Part shown: positions 31,741-40,967 of the stretch, in pieces
Layout of the letters: each line of letters opens with the position of its first letter
Numbering within the stretch: the stretch's first letter is position 1
From: Prorocentrum cordatum
Lineage: Eukaryota; Sar; Dinophyceae; Prorocentrales; Prorocentraceae
NCBI GenBank assembly: GCA_963575745.1
Contig: CAUYUJ010019948.1
Coordinates: 1,288,983-1,352,982 of the forward strand
Direction: 5' to 3'
Length of the DNA stretch: 64,000 bases
Made by a program: the position numbers and the translations under genes
Notes under the pieces: generated by a model
Seen by the model: only the letters and a program-made list of their open reading frames with translations
Database searches by the model: none
What the model was told of the DNA's origin: nothing

Positions 31741-31860
31741 CATGCTTGATGCGGACTCGACGCGGACTTGGCCTGGATTCGACGCGGATTCGACACGGAT
31801 TCGACACGGAGTCCGACGAGTCCGACATGGATTCGACACGGATTCGACGCGGATAGGACA
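31741..31860. repeat. GGATTCGACACG tandem repeat
   Basis: About nine degenerate 12-bp units. Confidence 0.8.
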
Positions 31861-32314
31861 GCGACGGGACAGACAAGGTCCTCCGAGGATGCAACATAAC
31901 AGCAGCCATGGCTTCCCACAGGGCGCGAAGCCCGCCACCTTCCCCGCCTTTGGGGGCGCCCCTCTCCGCCCCCTCTAGGGCCGAGGTGGCGGGGGGGGTC
32001 CCCAGCGGGAAGTGGGTCTCTCTCTCCCTTCCTCCCTTTTTACCGCGTTCCCACGCACGCGGTGCTCCGCGAAGCGTCAACAAAAACGACCCTCTCGAGG
32101 AGCCTGGGCGGCGTTCAAGAGCGTGGTCTACCCCTTCAAGGAGCCTCGCGGCCGCCCGCGGGCCCACCCCGCTCCGCGGCGCCCGCCGCGCCTCCGCCTT
32201 TTTGGCGTGCACCCGCTCGTGCCCACCGGCTGCCGTGGGGCCTCTCTCGTGCGCACGTCGACTCCTCCGATTCGGTTCGGTTCGTCTTCGCTGGCCTCCG
32301 CAATTCCTCGAGCA
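31861..32314. other. No gene seen
   Basis: GC-rich; open on both strands, low complexity. No support for an exon. Confidence 0.3.
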
Positions 32315-32530
32315 GTGGCGAAGCGTCCTGGCTTTCCTACAGGCCCGCCAACAATGTTCCAAGAATTGCTGTGATCTGCTCGACATGTTCTTACAACGTG
32401 TCTGGCGGATATTGGCTTGATTAAGCACATCGGGTTTACGTTCTAAGACCATTGCTTTTGTTCTCAGAACATATTTGGGTTCTAAGAACATGCCGTGGTA
32501 GACGTATAGGATTGCAGGGACGGTCGGTCC
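32315..32530 (+). repeat. Family G, copy
   Basis: Collinear with 27468-27690: GTGGCGAAGCGTCCTGGCTT, CATGTTCTTACAACGTGTCT, CACATCGGGTTTACGTTCTA, TTGTTCTCAGAACATATTTG, GGTTCTAAGAACATGCCGTG, GGGACGGTCGGTCCCTACT. Confidence 0.85.
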
Positions 32531-33262
32531 CTACTTAAATTCCGGTTCGATTCGGCCTCAGGTTCCGATTCGGGCTCCGATTGTTCTCGATGGAAGCCTA
32601 CTGCCGATTTTCGCCGATCTGGTTCTTTTCGATCGCTCCTCCGACTTCTCGATTCGGCTCTCCTGCCTCTCTCGCGGAGAGGCCCTCAGGCGAGGAACAC
32701 AGCGTGATGCCGGCGCTTGGTGCCACAGCTGAATGCTCCTCGACCTCCTGGTCAGAGTGCGTCCCTGGAGAGGTCCAGGAGGCAGCGACAAAGTCAAGAC
32801 GCTGAAATAGGGAACACTTCGGATAAGGAAGGAGTGCGCCGCTCGGAGTGCGTCCGCTCGCGCTCCTCGGCTGCCGGGGGGGGCTGTCTCGGGGAGGCTC
32901 TTTGCAGAACCTCGGTTCGAGGGCCGCTTCGAACTTTTCGGGCGTGTTCGTTGGTTCCTAGCGCTTTTCCAGCCTCGGGGTGCTTTCCAGCGGCTGCGCC
33001 TCGCCGAGGGCGTTCCCGGGGTACGTGGATCGTCCCGGGCGGCCTCCATGAGGCCCGAGCTGTGGCCCGAAGGCCACCGGCTGCCAGGGGCCCTCCCTCG
33101 CGGGGGGGGGCCTGGAGCCCTGGCCGCTGCGGCGGGATGCCCCTCGAAATCCTAATCAGAAGGCGCCCCGGGAGAGGTCATGGCGTGCTCCAGGAACCGT
33201 TGCCTTCACGCCAAGTTGCTGGGGGGATCATCTCGGGGAGGCTCGGGGTCAGGAGGACAAGG
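32531..33262. other. No gene seen; GATTCGG runs and a family F fragment
   Basis: TTCCGATTCGGGCTCCGATT-type repeats at 32535-32660. 32735-32790 resembles the family F body (CTCCTGGTCAGAGTGCGTCC). The remainder is unassigned. Confidence 0.35.
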
Positions 33263-33357
33263 TCCGTACCGATACGGCTACCCTTCCTTCTTTTTCGGTT
33301 TTTTCGGTTGCATGGGAGACCCTCGTCGCCACGGCTGGATTCGCCTCGAAATTTTGG
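33263..33357 (+). repeat. Family F, left part
   Basis: GTACCGATACGGCTACCC left terminus, then CCCTCGTCGCCACGGCTGGA and TTCGCCTCGAAATTTTGG. Right part missing. Confidence 0.65.
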
Positions 33358-33720
33358 TAACCTTTGGGGGTTCATTGGGCCCTCTTGGGGTATCTTACAG
33401 GCCTCTGGGACGATCTTGTTGTCTGAAGCCTCAGAAGTCGAGAATTGTACTCATCAATGTTTAATGCCTCTAGAGGCCCTCTATGGGATCCTCCTGCAGA
33501 CGTCTTGGGCTGTCTTCAGGGCCTCTTGGGCTGTCTTGGGGCCTCTTTGGCCATGTCTGGGGCATCTTGGGCTGTCTTGGAGCCATCTTGGGCCACCTCA
33601 GATCCTCCAGAGCCGTTTCGAGACCCCCTCCTGCTTTCAAAAAGCCCAGGAAGCCCAAATCATTGATTTCCTTAGGTGCTTGTATTTTTTGTTGAGCCCC
33701 AGAAGGGGTCCACCACCTTT
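33358..33720 (+). repeat. Family O, copy 2
   Basis: TTGGGCTGTCTTCAGGGCCTCTTGGG-type units, then AATCATTGATTTCC and TTGAGCCCCAGAAGGGGTCC. Confidence 0.7.
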
Positions 33721-33802
33721 GGTCCGTGGATGGGTCGTGGCTCTGGCTGGTAGGGGGCTTGGGGGGTAAGAATACGTCATGGCTTCGCTCTCTGCCGCCA
33801 GC

Positions 33803-33805
<3 letters not shown>

Positions 33806-33861
<56 letters not shown>

Positions 33862-33862
33862 T
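33806..33862. repeat. (TC)n(TA)n microsatellite
   Basis: About 40 bp of CT followed by TATATA. Confidence 0.95.
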
Positions 33863-33984
33863 ATAATGGGGCGTGTGAGAGCTATGCCTGGACGTGTCGA
33901 CACTGTTTTCAAACTTCTGAGCAATCATGCGAGGACGATCGGCATTCTGCAAGCACATTGAGGTAGTTGAGTTGTTGTTGAAGG

Positions 33985-34322
33985 TTGTGTTTCCTACTCA
34001 GAGCGCGAAGCTTGCGTCATTTACGAGAGCATCTGGCCTCGGGAGCGCGAAGCTGGCGAAATTTGCATACAGGATTCTGGCCTCGGGAGTGCGACTCTGG
34101 AATATGTTAGGAAGGATTCGGGCCTCGGTAGCGCGAATTTGGTGTAATGAATTCGGGTGTTTAGTTTTGGGAGCGCGAGTCCGGCGCGATGTACGATGGA
34201 TTCTGATTCCAGAAGCGCAAGCCAAGCGTAATTTACGAGGGAGTTTGGTTTCGGGAGCGCGATTATGGTGTAATCTGCAAGAAGATTCTGGCTTCGGAAG
34301 AGCGAGTCAGGCGTCATTTAAC
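33985..34322 (+). repeat. Degenerate tandem repeat, about 54 bp
   Basis: Six units around GGCCTCGGGAGCGCGAA...TTTACGA..GATTCT. The minus strand stays partly open with ALPRPES-type repeats. Confidence 0.7.
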
Positions 34323-34339
34323 GGGGGTGGACAGTACCC

Positions 34340-34430
34340 CACCCTGACACGTCGATTAGTGAATTTTCCGATTTCGGTTCTCGAGAGGGCGCCGCGGCCG
34401 TCATTTTCCGGGCTTTGGGGCCAGGGGACA
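34340..34430 (+). repeat. Family P, copy 1
   Basis: CACCCTGACACGTCGATT, then TTTCGGTTCTCGAGAGGGCG and CGGCCGTCATT; matches 39995-40080. Confidence 0.65.
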
Positions 34431-34439
34431 CCGCGGGCA

Positions 34440-34770
34440 ACAAGATGAGGAAGAGTAAGAGGAGGAGTAGGAGGAGGAGGAGTAGGATGAGGAGGAGGAG
34501 CCGGAGGAGCCGGAGGAGGAGGAGGAGGAGGAGGAGGAGCCGGAGGAGCCGGAGGAGGAGGAGGAGTTGCAGGAGTTGGAGGCGGAGGAGGAGTAGGAGG
34601 AGGAGGAGTAGGAGGAGGAGGAGGAGGACGAGGAGGAGTAAGGGGGAGGAGTAAGGGGAGGACCCGATCAGGAAAGGAGGGGCAGCGGGGAGTGGGTCGG
34701 AGGCAGGGGTGCGGGGAGGAGGGAGTGGTAATGAAGGGGGGGAGGAGGAGGAGGAGCGTGTTCGGAGAAG
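34440..34770. repeat. GGA/GAGTAG microsatellite
   Basis: Mainly AGGAGG with GCCGGAGGA and AGTAGGAGG variants. Confidence 0.95.
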
Positions 34771-34813
34771 GGAGAAAGGGAGACCCCACGCCACGCACTG
34801 CCACGAAGGGGCT

Positions 34814-34880
34814 GCGCTGAGTCTTGAGCCCCCCCTCGAGCCGCAGACTGCGGCTCGTGGGGGGGCTCAAGACTCAGCGC
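34814..34880. repeat. 67-bp near-perfect palindrome
   Basis: Arms 34814-34846 and 34848-34880 are 33 bp each with one mismatch and a one-base centre. The left arm starts GCGCTGAGTCTTGAGCCCCC. It could extrude a cruciform or form a long RNA hairpin. Confidence 0.93.
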
Positions 34881-34989
34881 CAGTACTGCCGGTATCGACA
34901 GTGGTTCTTTGCCCCCCCCCCCGAACGGATTCCCCAGAGAGTGCTTGCACCTAGGGGTTCTTACAGCATCGTTAGGCGAAGTTAATCGG

Positions 34990-36195
34990 CTGGGTGCCAC
35001 GGTGCCGCCCGTTGCTGCCCGTTACCGCTTGTGGGGGTATGTTGAGGTTTCCCCACGTTGCTACCCGTTGCCGCGTCGTGGCTGCCTGGACGTCGCCTGT
35101 GGGGGGGCATTCCGAGAATTCGATGCTCGTTTTGGGGAACCTCCTCGGGCCCACGTAATGGATCTGTTCGGCTCAGGTACGACTCAAGTTCGACTCAAGT
35201 TCGACTCAGGTTCGACGCACGAGTGGAGCGAGTGGCTCCAGGAAGGTCCCCAGAATGAGCATCTAACGAGAATCTGACACGTAGCCGCCCGTTGCTGCGT
35301 CCTTGCCGTTTCGTGCGCTTTGAGGGTATGCCGAGGATTCGCTACGTTGCCGCGGGGCATTTCGAGAATCTGACACGTTGCCGCCCGTTGCTGCGTCCTT
35401 GCCGTTCCGTGCGCTTTCAGGGTATGCCGAGGATTCGCTGCGTTGCCGCCCGTTGCCGCTTCGCTGATGCGTCGTTGCATCTGCGTGCGTTGTGTGATTA
35501 GTCCTTCGCGTTGCTCCCAACGCAGTGCTTGCACGTCGAGGGTTGTACTCACTAAAGGGTTTGCTGGTTGTGCCACGGTTTCGCCACGTGCAGGGGTATG
35601 CCGAGGATTCGCCGCGTTGCCGCCCGTTGCCGCTTGCGGGGGTATGCCCAGGATTCGCCACGTTGCCGCCCGTTGACGCTCATTGCCGCCCGTTCCCGCC
35701 TGTGGGGTCTGCCGAGGAGTCGCCACGTGGCCGCCCGCTGCCGCCCGCGAGGGGGAACGCCGAGGATGCGCCGCGTTGTCGCCCGTCGCCGCCCCTGTGA
35801 TGCCTCCTGGCCGCCTCGTGCGTTTTGCGCGCATGGCAAGGGCTCGGCATGTTGCCGTCCGTTGCCGCCGCGTTGCCGCGTCGGTTCAGCCTCGTGCGGT
35901 CTGTGGGTGTGCTGATAACTCGTCACGTTGCCGCCCGTTGCCGCTTGCGGTGGTATGCCGAAGATTTCCCCCACTTGCCGTCTTTGGGGGGGGGGACTGC
36001 CACGAATTCACCACGTTGCCGCCCGTTGCCGCTTGTGGTGGAATGCCGAGGATTCGCCACGTTGCCGCCCGTTGCCGCTTCGGTGCCGTGTCGTTGCCGC
36101 CCTTTGCCGCCTGTGGAGGGGAATGCCGAGGATTCGCCACATTGCCGCCCGGTGTCGCCTGTGAGGTCATGCCGAGGATCGCCCACGTTGATTGC
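34990..36195. repeat. CGTTGCCGCCCGTTGCCGC minisatellite domain
   Basis: Some twenty degenerate units, most about 45-55 bp, reading CGTTGCCGCCCGTTGCCGCT, a GTGGGGGTATGCCGAGG part and ATTCGCCA. The domain is interrupted at 35128-35257 by a family L copy. The ORFs are repetitive and not supported. Confidence 0.9.
35128..35257 (+). mobile_element. Family L, copy 2, inside the minisatellite
   Basis: GGGGAACCTCCTCGGGCCCA at the left and GGCTCCAGGAAGGTCCCCAG at the right are approximately inverse. GACTCAAGTTCGACTCAAG and TTCGACGCACGAGTGGAGCG lie between. Confidence 0.65.
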
Positions 36196-36229
36196 CCGTA
36201 AGGTGTACATCACATAGCTCAGAACCCAT

Positions 36230-36370
36230 AGTTGTCACCTCCAGTTCGCACCGCATAGCTCACACCACATCGCTCACACCACATAGCTCACACCAGATAG
36301 CTTGCACCACGTGGCCCACACAGCATAGGCTACACCACATAGCTTGGACAACATAGCTTGCACACCATAG
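36230..36370. repeat. ACATAGCTCACACC tandem repeat
   Basis: About nine degenerate 14-16-bp units (CACCACATAGCTCACACC). Confidence 0.9.
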
Positions 36371-36401
36371 CTTTCACCTGCACAGTGGCAATACCTCATT
36401 G

Positions 36402-36892
36402 TTGTTTGAGGTCCACGCTGGATTTTTTAGACGGTCCTACAGATTTCGCTGTTCTGTGTACGACGAGGGGCGCTGGTGGAGTGCTCGGGGCCATGAACCA
36501 ACCACTCGCAAGATCATGCGCTCCCCGATCTGGCCGACTGTGGAGGATCCTGGCAAGCTCTTAGTTGCGAGCCTGCAGTTCCAAAGGGAAAGCGCTTGCT
36601 TCCTCCCGCCTTCTCTTTCCTTTTACTCCAGGAGTCGCTCTTCATGCTGTGCGACAGGCTTGACTCCTGCTGGCACCCCTACAAGAGGAGGATGCCTGAG
36701 AGAGGAGCACCGGTGTTCTACGACAGGATCGCCTGTTTGATTCCGCCTTGGATGTTGTTGCTTTGGAAGGGCATTCCAATGCTTCCTCCTCGTCTTCGTG
36801 GCTTTTCTGTCTTCATGTGCATAGGGAAATCAGCTGCACACATTCCCAAACCAAGTGACTACGTCCATTCTGGCAAGGGCTACGTCCAGTAA
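36402..36892 (+). CDS. Candidate exon pair, unknown protein
   Basis: Frame 3 reads well from about 36408 to 36587 (YDEGRWWSARGHEPTTRKIM, IWPTVEDPGKLLVASLQ). After a pyrimidine-rich stretch ending CTTTTACTCCAG at 36631, frame 2 reads well from 36632 to TAA at 36890-36892 (ESLFMLCDRLDSCWHPYKRR, PERGAPVFYDRIACLIPPWM). A short intron (about 36588-36631, starting GA) would join them in frame; GA-AG introns are known in dinoflagellates. The start is not visible. No family recognised. Confidence 0.3.
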
Positions 36893-37427
36893 GTGCTGTG
36901 CTGGCAGAGTGCGGAGGTTGATAGAAAGGATAATCGAAAGAACGTGTCGAGACCCCAAGTGAATGTTCATCTGGGTGTTGTGAAGAACTTGCTCGAGGTT
37001 GTACCAAGCGATTTTCCTTCGAGGGTTCCGGGCCAGGTTTTCAACTAGTTCGGGTATTTGAGGGCGCATATGGCAACCTATGGCACACCTGATGTGGAGC
37101 GCAGGGGATTTGAGCAGATGTAATTGAGAAGTGGAAGAGGACCAGAGGCAACCCAGACTGCATCAACAATGCTACAAGCCCTTGGCATTCCTCGGACGTG
37201 TGACTTGTTTGGGAGCGAGGACCATCGAGGAAAATCCTTATGTTCCCTGCACGCTGCTCATGAGCGTCACGGAATGCGAAAAGGCAGGAGCAGCACATTC
37301 AACGAAGTGTTCAGGGAGAGCCCCGTTTTGAAAGGGAGCCGCCCCATCCATCCGTGACAACGATGCGCAACGCTTGGCAGATGGCTGCTTCATGTAGGAA
37401 GCCTTGAGACGGAGCCAGAGTTTTCAG
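36893..37427. other. No gene fixed; family A fragment
   Basis: 37183-37245 matches the first half of family A (CTCGGACGTGTG, GCGAGGACCATCGAGGA). A minus-strand frame at 36830-37069 (LARNPRRKIAWYNLEQVLHN) looks protein-like but is unsupported. Confidence 0.35.
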
Positions 37428-37540
37428 GAGGGGGACAAGACAGACACAATGCATCGTCGACTCCCAGGAGACTGCGGGAAAATACGGGAAGTGAATGTGT
37501 GTGTGGGGGGGGGAAGTCGAACACCCCGGAAGCATGGAAA
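37428..37540 (+). repeat. Family H, partial copy
   Basis: AGACAGACACAATGCATCGTCGACTCCCAGGA-like start, GGGAAAATACGGGAAGTG, then the right half is replaced. Confidence 0.55.
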
Positions 37541-37547
37541 CCTGTGG

Positions 37548-37683
37548 CTTGGCATCGCTCGGACGTGTGCATGTTGTTCTTCGGCGAGGGTCATCGAGGA
37601 GCATCCTCGATCATTTGGCGAAACAGCCACGCACGAAACCGAAAAAAAGCATAGGGAATGATGGACGGCCGAGCGATGGCGAG
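37548..37683 (+). mobile_element. MITE-like family A, copy 4
   Basis: 136 bp, left CTTGGCATCGCTCGGACGT, right GGCCGAGCGATGGCGAG; the interior carries small insertions relative to copies 1-3. Confidence 0.85.
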
Positions 37684-37739
37684 GTGGTGACCGGGAATTC
37701 GGGGCCCCCCCAGCGGGGTGGTGACCACACCGTGTGGTG

Positions 37740-37930
37740 AGTCGGTGGGGATTCGGGGTCACCGCACGGTTTTGGGACTCGGGTCCTTCTCTGAAGATGT
37801 CTCGGTCGACAGGGGCCTCCAGGGTCCCAAGACCGTGCGGTGACGGACCGTACGGTGAGGTCTCTTGGGGTTCCGAGGTCACCGCACGGTCTGTCACCGC
37901 ACGGTTTTGGGATCCCCAAGGAATCCCGGG
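37740..37930. repeat. GTCACCGCACGGT inverted and direct repeats
   Basis: GTCACCGCACGGTTTTGGGA (37759-37778) faces its inverse TCCCAAGACCGTGCGGTGAC (37825-37844). Further GTCACCGCACGG copies occur at 37878 and 37894, and TACGGTGAGG at 37850. Confidence 0.75.
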
Positions 37931-38044
37931 AGGCGTGCGCATCTGCTTCTGTGCCTCCGGGCCCCCCTTTGGAAGTCTGGCCCGCGACTCCGCCCTCCGC
38001 CCGTGCAGCGGCCGCACCCGCTCGTGCTTCGCTGGCCGTCGGGG

Positions 38045-38046
38045 TT

Positions 38047-38077
<31 letters not shown>

Positions 38078-38206
38078 GAGGAGGAGGAGGAGGAGGAGGA
38101 GGGGGANNNNNNNNNNNNNNNNNNNNNNNNNNNNNNNNNNNNNNNNNNNNNNNNNNNNNNNNNNNNNNNNNNNNNNNNNNNNNNNNNNNNNNNNNNNNNN
38201 NNNNNN
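38045..38206. other. GAG microsatellite running into a 100-N assembly gap
   Basis: (GGA)n from 38048, then N from 38107 to 38206. The gap size is exactly 100, the usual placeholder for unknown length, so the true distance is unknown. Confidence 0.98.
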
Positions 38207-38207
38207 T

Positions 38208-38441
38208 ACGTGCGCGGAAGAAATTGTGCATAGCGCTAAAGGGCCAGACCTATTGTTGAACAAGAAGTTGCCCTCCATGATTGTACGCGTTGCAGGTTGT
38301 GAGCACGACTTCGCTCGTCGCGAGGACCGATGCCCCATTCCAGATCACAGTTGCCCTCTGACTTTGCAGCCGGTGCAAACGTTTGAGACGAATGTGCGCG
38401 GCGCCAGGGCGAGCGCCGTTTCCGCCCCCCCATCTTTGTAG
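38208..38441 (+). CDS. Candidate Cys-rich exon after the gap, partial
   Basis: The frame reads coding-like straight out of the gap (TCAEEIVHSAKGPDLLLNKK, GCEHDFARREDRCPIPDHSC, PLTLQPVQTFETNV) before a lower-quality end and TAG at 38439-38441. The exon may end near 38390 (AATGTGCGC). The minus strand over 38345-38791 is also open with a natural composition, so the strand is not certain. No family recognised. Confidence 0.25.
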   Translation, partial: TCAEEIVHSAKGPDLLLNKKLPSMIVRVAGCEHDFARREDRCPIPDHSCPLTLQPVQTFETNVRGARASAVSAPPSL

Positions 38442-39199
38442 CCGCTGTTCCAGGACCACCTATTGTGAGGAAGTCTCAGGCCCCCTGTCGGTCTAGTGGC
38501 CAGACAGGGAGGAACAACGTATGTGGACAGCCTGGTGAGAGGTGTGGTCGGTGTGATTGTCTTTCCGTTCGTGTTTGCCCGAGCAGATGACGTTTGGGTC
38601 ACAAAGGCTGGTCGGACGCCAGTCACCAGGGGGTTTATAGATTGAACGTTCACGCAGAGGGCGCAGCCAGTACAGGAGACTGCGGAGGTCGCTGGGGAGG
38701 CGAGCTGCAACTGACATCCTGGTCCCCCTCGGGGCCTCTCGGGGTCTCGCGGGCGCATTGCTGAGGTTGCAGAGTTCCCGCGGTCCTCCATAGAGCTGCG
38801 GCCTCTCGCTGTTTTGTGGAACCTTTGCTGCCTCGAATGATGAGGAGGTCTCGCTCGGTTACCGGTTCAGGGCCGCATGCTATCCGTTCCGGTGCGTTTC
38901 GATTCGCTTGGTCGGGCCGCGATTCCGATTCGATCCCAGCTGATTCGATTCACCGGCACCGGCCAGGGCCAGGGAGCCCGGGGCGGGCGATCCGATTTCG
39001 ATTCAGTTCGGGACGAGTCGCGATCCCGCCTGCTTCCGATCCGGTCTGATTCTGCGAATCGACCCAGCTCGGGCCGGCCCTTTGCGGGGCGTCGAGATGA
39101 AAAGGGCGTCGCGCTCCAGCCTGGGCGCGGCTCCCCGTTCGGCGGCGCCGCCGCCGCCACCGTCGCGGACGAGGCGCGGGCCTCCCCAATGGGATCCAG
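38442..39199. other. No gene supported; GATTCGATT runs
   Basis: 38456-38860 is lower-repeat with competing open frames. 38880-39065 is rich in GATTCGATTC-type and CGATCCGATT-type short repeats. Confidence 0.3.
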
Positions 39200-39268
39200 G
39201 CGGATGGGGTCGGCGGATCGTTTGCCGCATCGCTGATGCATCGCCGATGCGGCTCGATGTGATTCGGT
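39200..39268. repeat. Family D, partial copy
   Basis: GATGGGGTCGGCGGATCG left end, then CATCGCTGATGCATCGCCGATGCGG-type centre. Confidence 0.65.
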
Positions 39269-39314
39269 AGCACGGCATCAGGGCCTTGGTATGTCCTCTT
39301 CACCCCGTCTACAG

Positions 39315-39460
39315 CAATTTGCGTGCGCCGATTTAGCGGCGATCAGCGTGGATTTAGCGTCGATTCGCGTCGATGTGAGTCGACAGTCGACGATTAGCGT
39401 CGCTTCGCACGGGCCATGAAGATGGCATGGGAGGTTACCACGAGTTGCCATCGAAATGTG
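39315..39460 (+). repeat. Family N, copy
   Basis: GATTTAGCGTCGATTCGCGT and relatives, then GAAGATGGCATGGGAGGTTA and CGAGTTGCC; compare 4868-4965, 5124-5232 and 44961-45065. Confidence 0.65.
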
Positions 39461-39638
39461 AGCGACCGAAGAATTTCGGGTCGTCTGCACGGAACTTGGC
39501 GCGGAAGGTGCCCGCGTACGGCCGTACGTAAACGCCCTCGTCTCCACTGTGGCGTGCCGCGCTGGCGGCCTGAGTAAGCCGCGGGGTAGGGTCACCACGT
39601 CCTCTCGCGTGGGACTCCTTCCTGTTCGTCGCTCAGAC

Positions 39639-39711
39639 GGGGTCGGCGGATCGCGCTTCCTCGCCCATGCATCGCCGATGCATCGGCGTTTGGGCGCGAT
39701 CCTCCGACCCC
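39639..39711. mobile_element. Family D, best-preserved copy
   Basis: 73 bp with 18-bp inverted ends: GGGGTCGGCGGATCGCGC at 39639-39656 and its inverse at 39694-39711 (one mismatch). The centre is CATGCATCGCCGATGCATCG. Confidence 0.85.
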
Positions 39712-40297
39712 ATCTCGGCGGCGAGCCCAGGGAGGAAGCGAGATCGGCCAGGCCGTCTCAGGAGGCGGCGGGCCTTTCCAGAGTGCCTCGCGCCGCCCGT
39801 GAAGGCGCCTGCCAACGCCTTCCCTCGCGGCCCGCGGCGGCCCCTCCGAGGGCGCGAGCGAGTGCTGCTGGGAAGCCCCGCCGCCTGCCGAGAGGGCCTG
39901 CCCTCTCGCGCGCACGCCCCCCCCTCTCTTTGAGCTGCCGGCGCATGGCCGCACGTAGGCGCCTTCGCTGCCAAGAGGTCGGAGGGTCGATAGACCTCCC
40001 GCCCTGACACGCCGATTCGCGAATGGGCCGCTTTCGGTTCGCGAGGGGGCGTCACGGCCGTCGTTCTTGCGGGTTCAGGTCCGTCGGTTTCGGCCCAAGG
40101 CCGTTTTCACTGAGGGGAGGTTTAATTACTGGAGGGAGGTTTGTCCACCGCCGAGGGGACTGTGCCGCGCTGGCGGCCCGCGCCAGCGGCGGGGCAGGGC
40201 CCCTGCGTGCCATCGCACGTGAGACCCGTCCATCTGCATCGCTCGTGTGGAGCCCAACCTTCCACCGCCGAGGCACCGGCCAGAGCGCAAACGATCC
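39712..40297. other. No gene seen; family P copy 2
   Basis: 39995-40080 is family P (CGCCCTGACACGCCGATT, GCTTTCGGTTCGCGAGGGGG). The rest is GC-rich and unassigned. Confidence 0.4.
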
Positions 40298-40562
40298 GCC
40301 GGCCCTTTGTGGGCCCCGGAAACGGCAGGGCCGTTTTGTCACCGTTTCCACCAAAAAAATCAATTGAAAATGGAAACGGCAACAAAAACGGCGACCGGAA
40401 ACGGCAACAAAAACGGCCCCAGGATTGGAACCGGAGCCGGAACCGGTCAAAAAACGGCGACGGAACCGGTGAAAAAACGGCGTTGGAACCGGTAACAAAA
40501 ACGGGAAAACGGAACCAGTAAAAGAACGGCCCTGTCGTTTCCAGGGCCCACTAAGCGCCGGC
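40298..40562. mobile_element. Family E: 265-bp element with 42-bp inverted ends
   Basis: Arms 40298-40339 and 40521-40562 match at 36 of 42 positions as inverse repeats (left arm begins GCCGGCCCTTTGTGGGCCCC). The interior is a set of AACGGCAACAAAAACGGC-type and GGAACCGG repeats. Single copy in the window. Confidence 0.8.
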
Positions 40563-40967
40563 CCCATCCCTTGGGACCCTCATTGGGGAGGCCTTTTGCA
40601 AGGGGCGGGAGAGCAGCGCCCTCGCCCGCGCCGCGGGCGGGGGCCGGCCCGCTCGGGGGCGGCGGGCGGGCGGCCCTGCAACGCGTGGTGGACCCCGGCG
40701 TGTGAGGCTCCGCCGGGGCTCCTCCCCTCCTTCCCCTCCTCCCCCCTCCGACCCCTCGTCCTCCTCCTTCTCCTCCTCTTCCTCCCCCTCCTGGACTCAG
40801 CCTGAACGCGAACAAGGTTGTCCGCGCCACCTGCCACTTACGCCACCGCATGGCCACAGCCAGAGGCGGGTGGCGCCTCCCGAACAGTGCCCAGAAATCA
40901 AAGGCGAGGCCAGCACACAGCAGGCTGGCGGATATGAAAGCCGCGCGGGGCATGGCGCGGCACGGCA
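40563..40967. other. Possible 3' region of the retroelement
   Basis: Lies downstream of the retroelement stop on the minus strand. GC-rich, with a CTCC-rich part at 40725-40795. No ORF supported and no clear poly(A) or target duplication. Confidence 0.35.
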
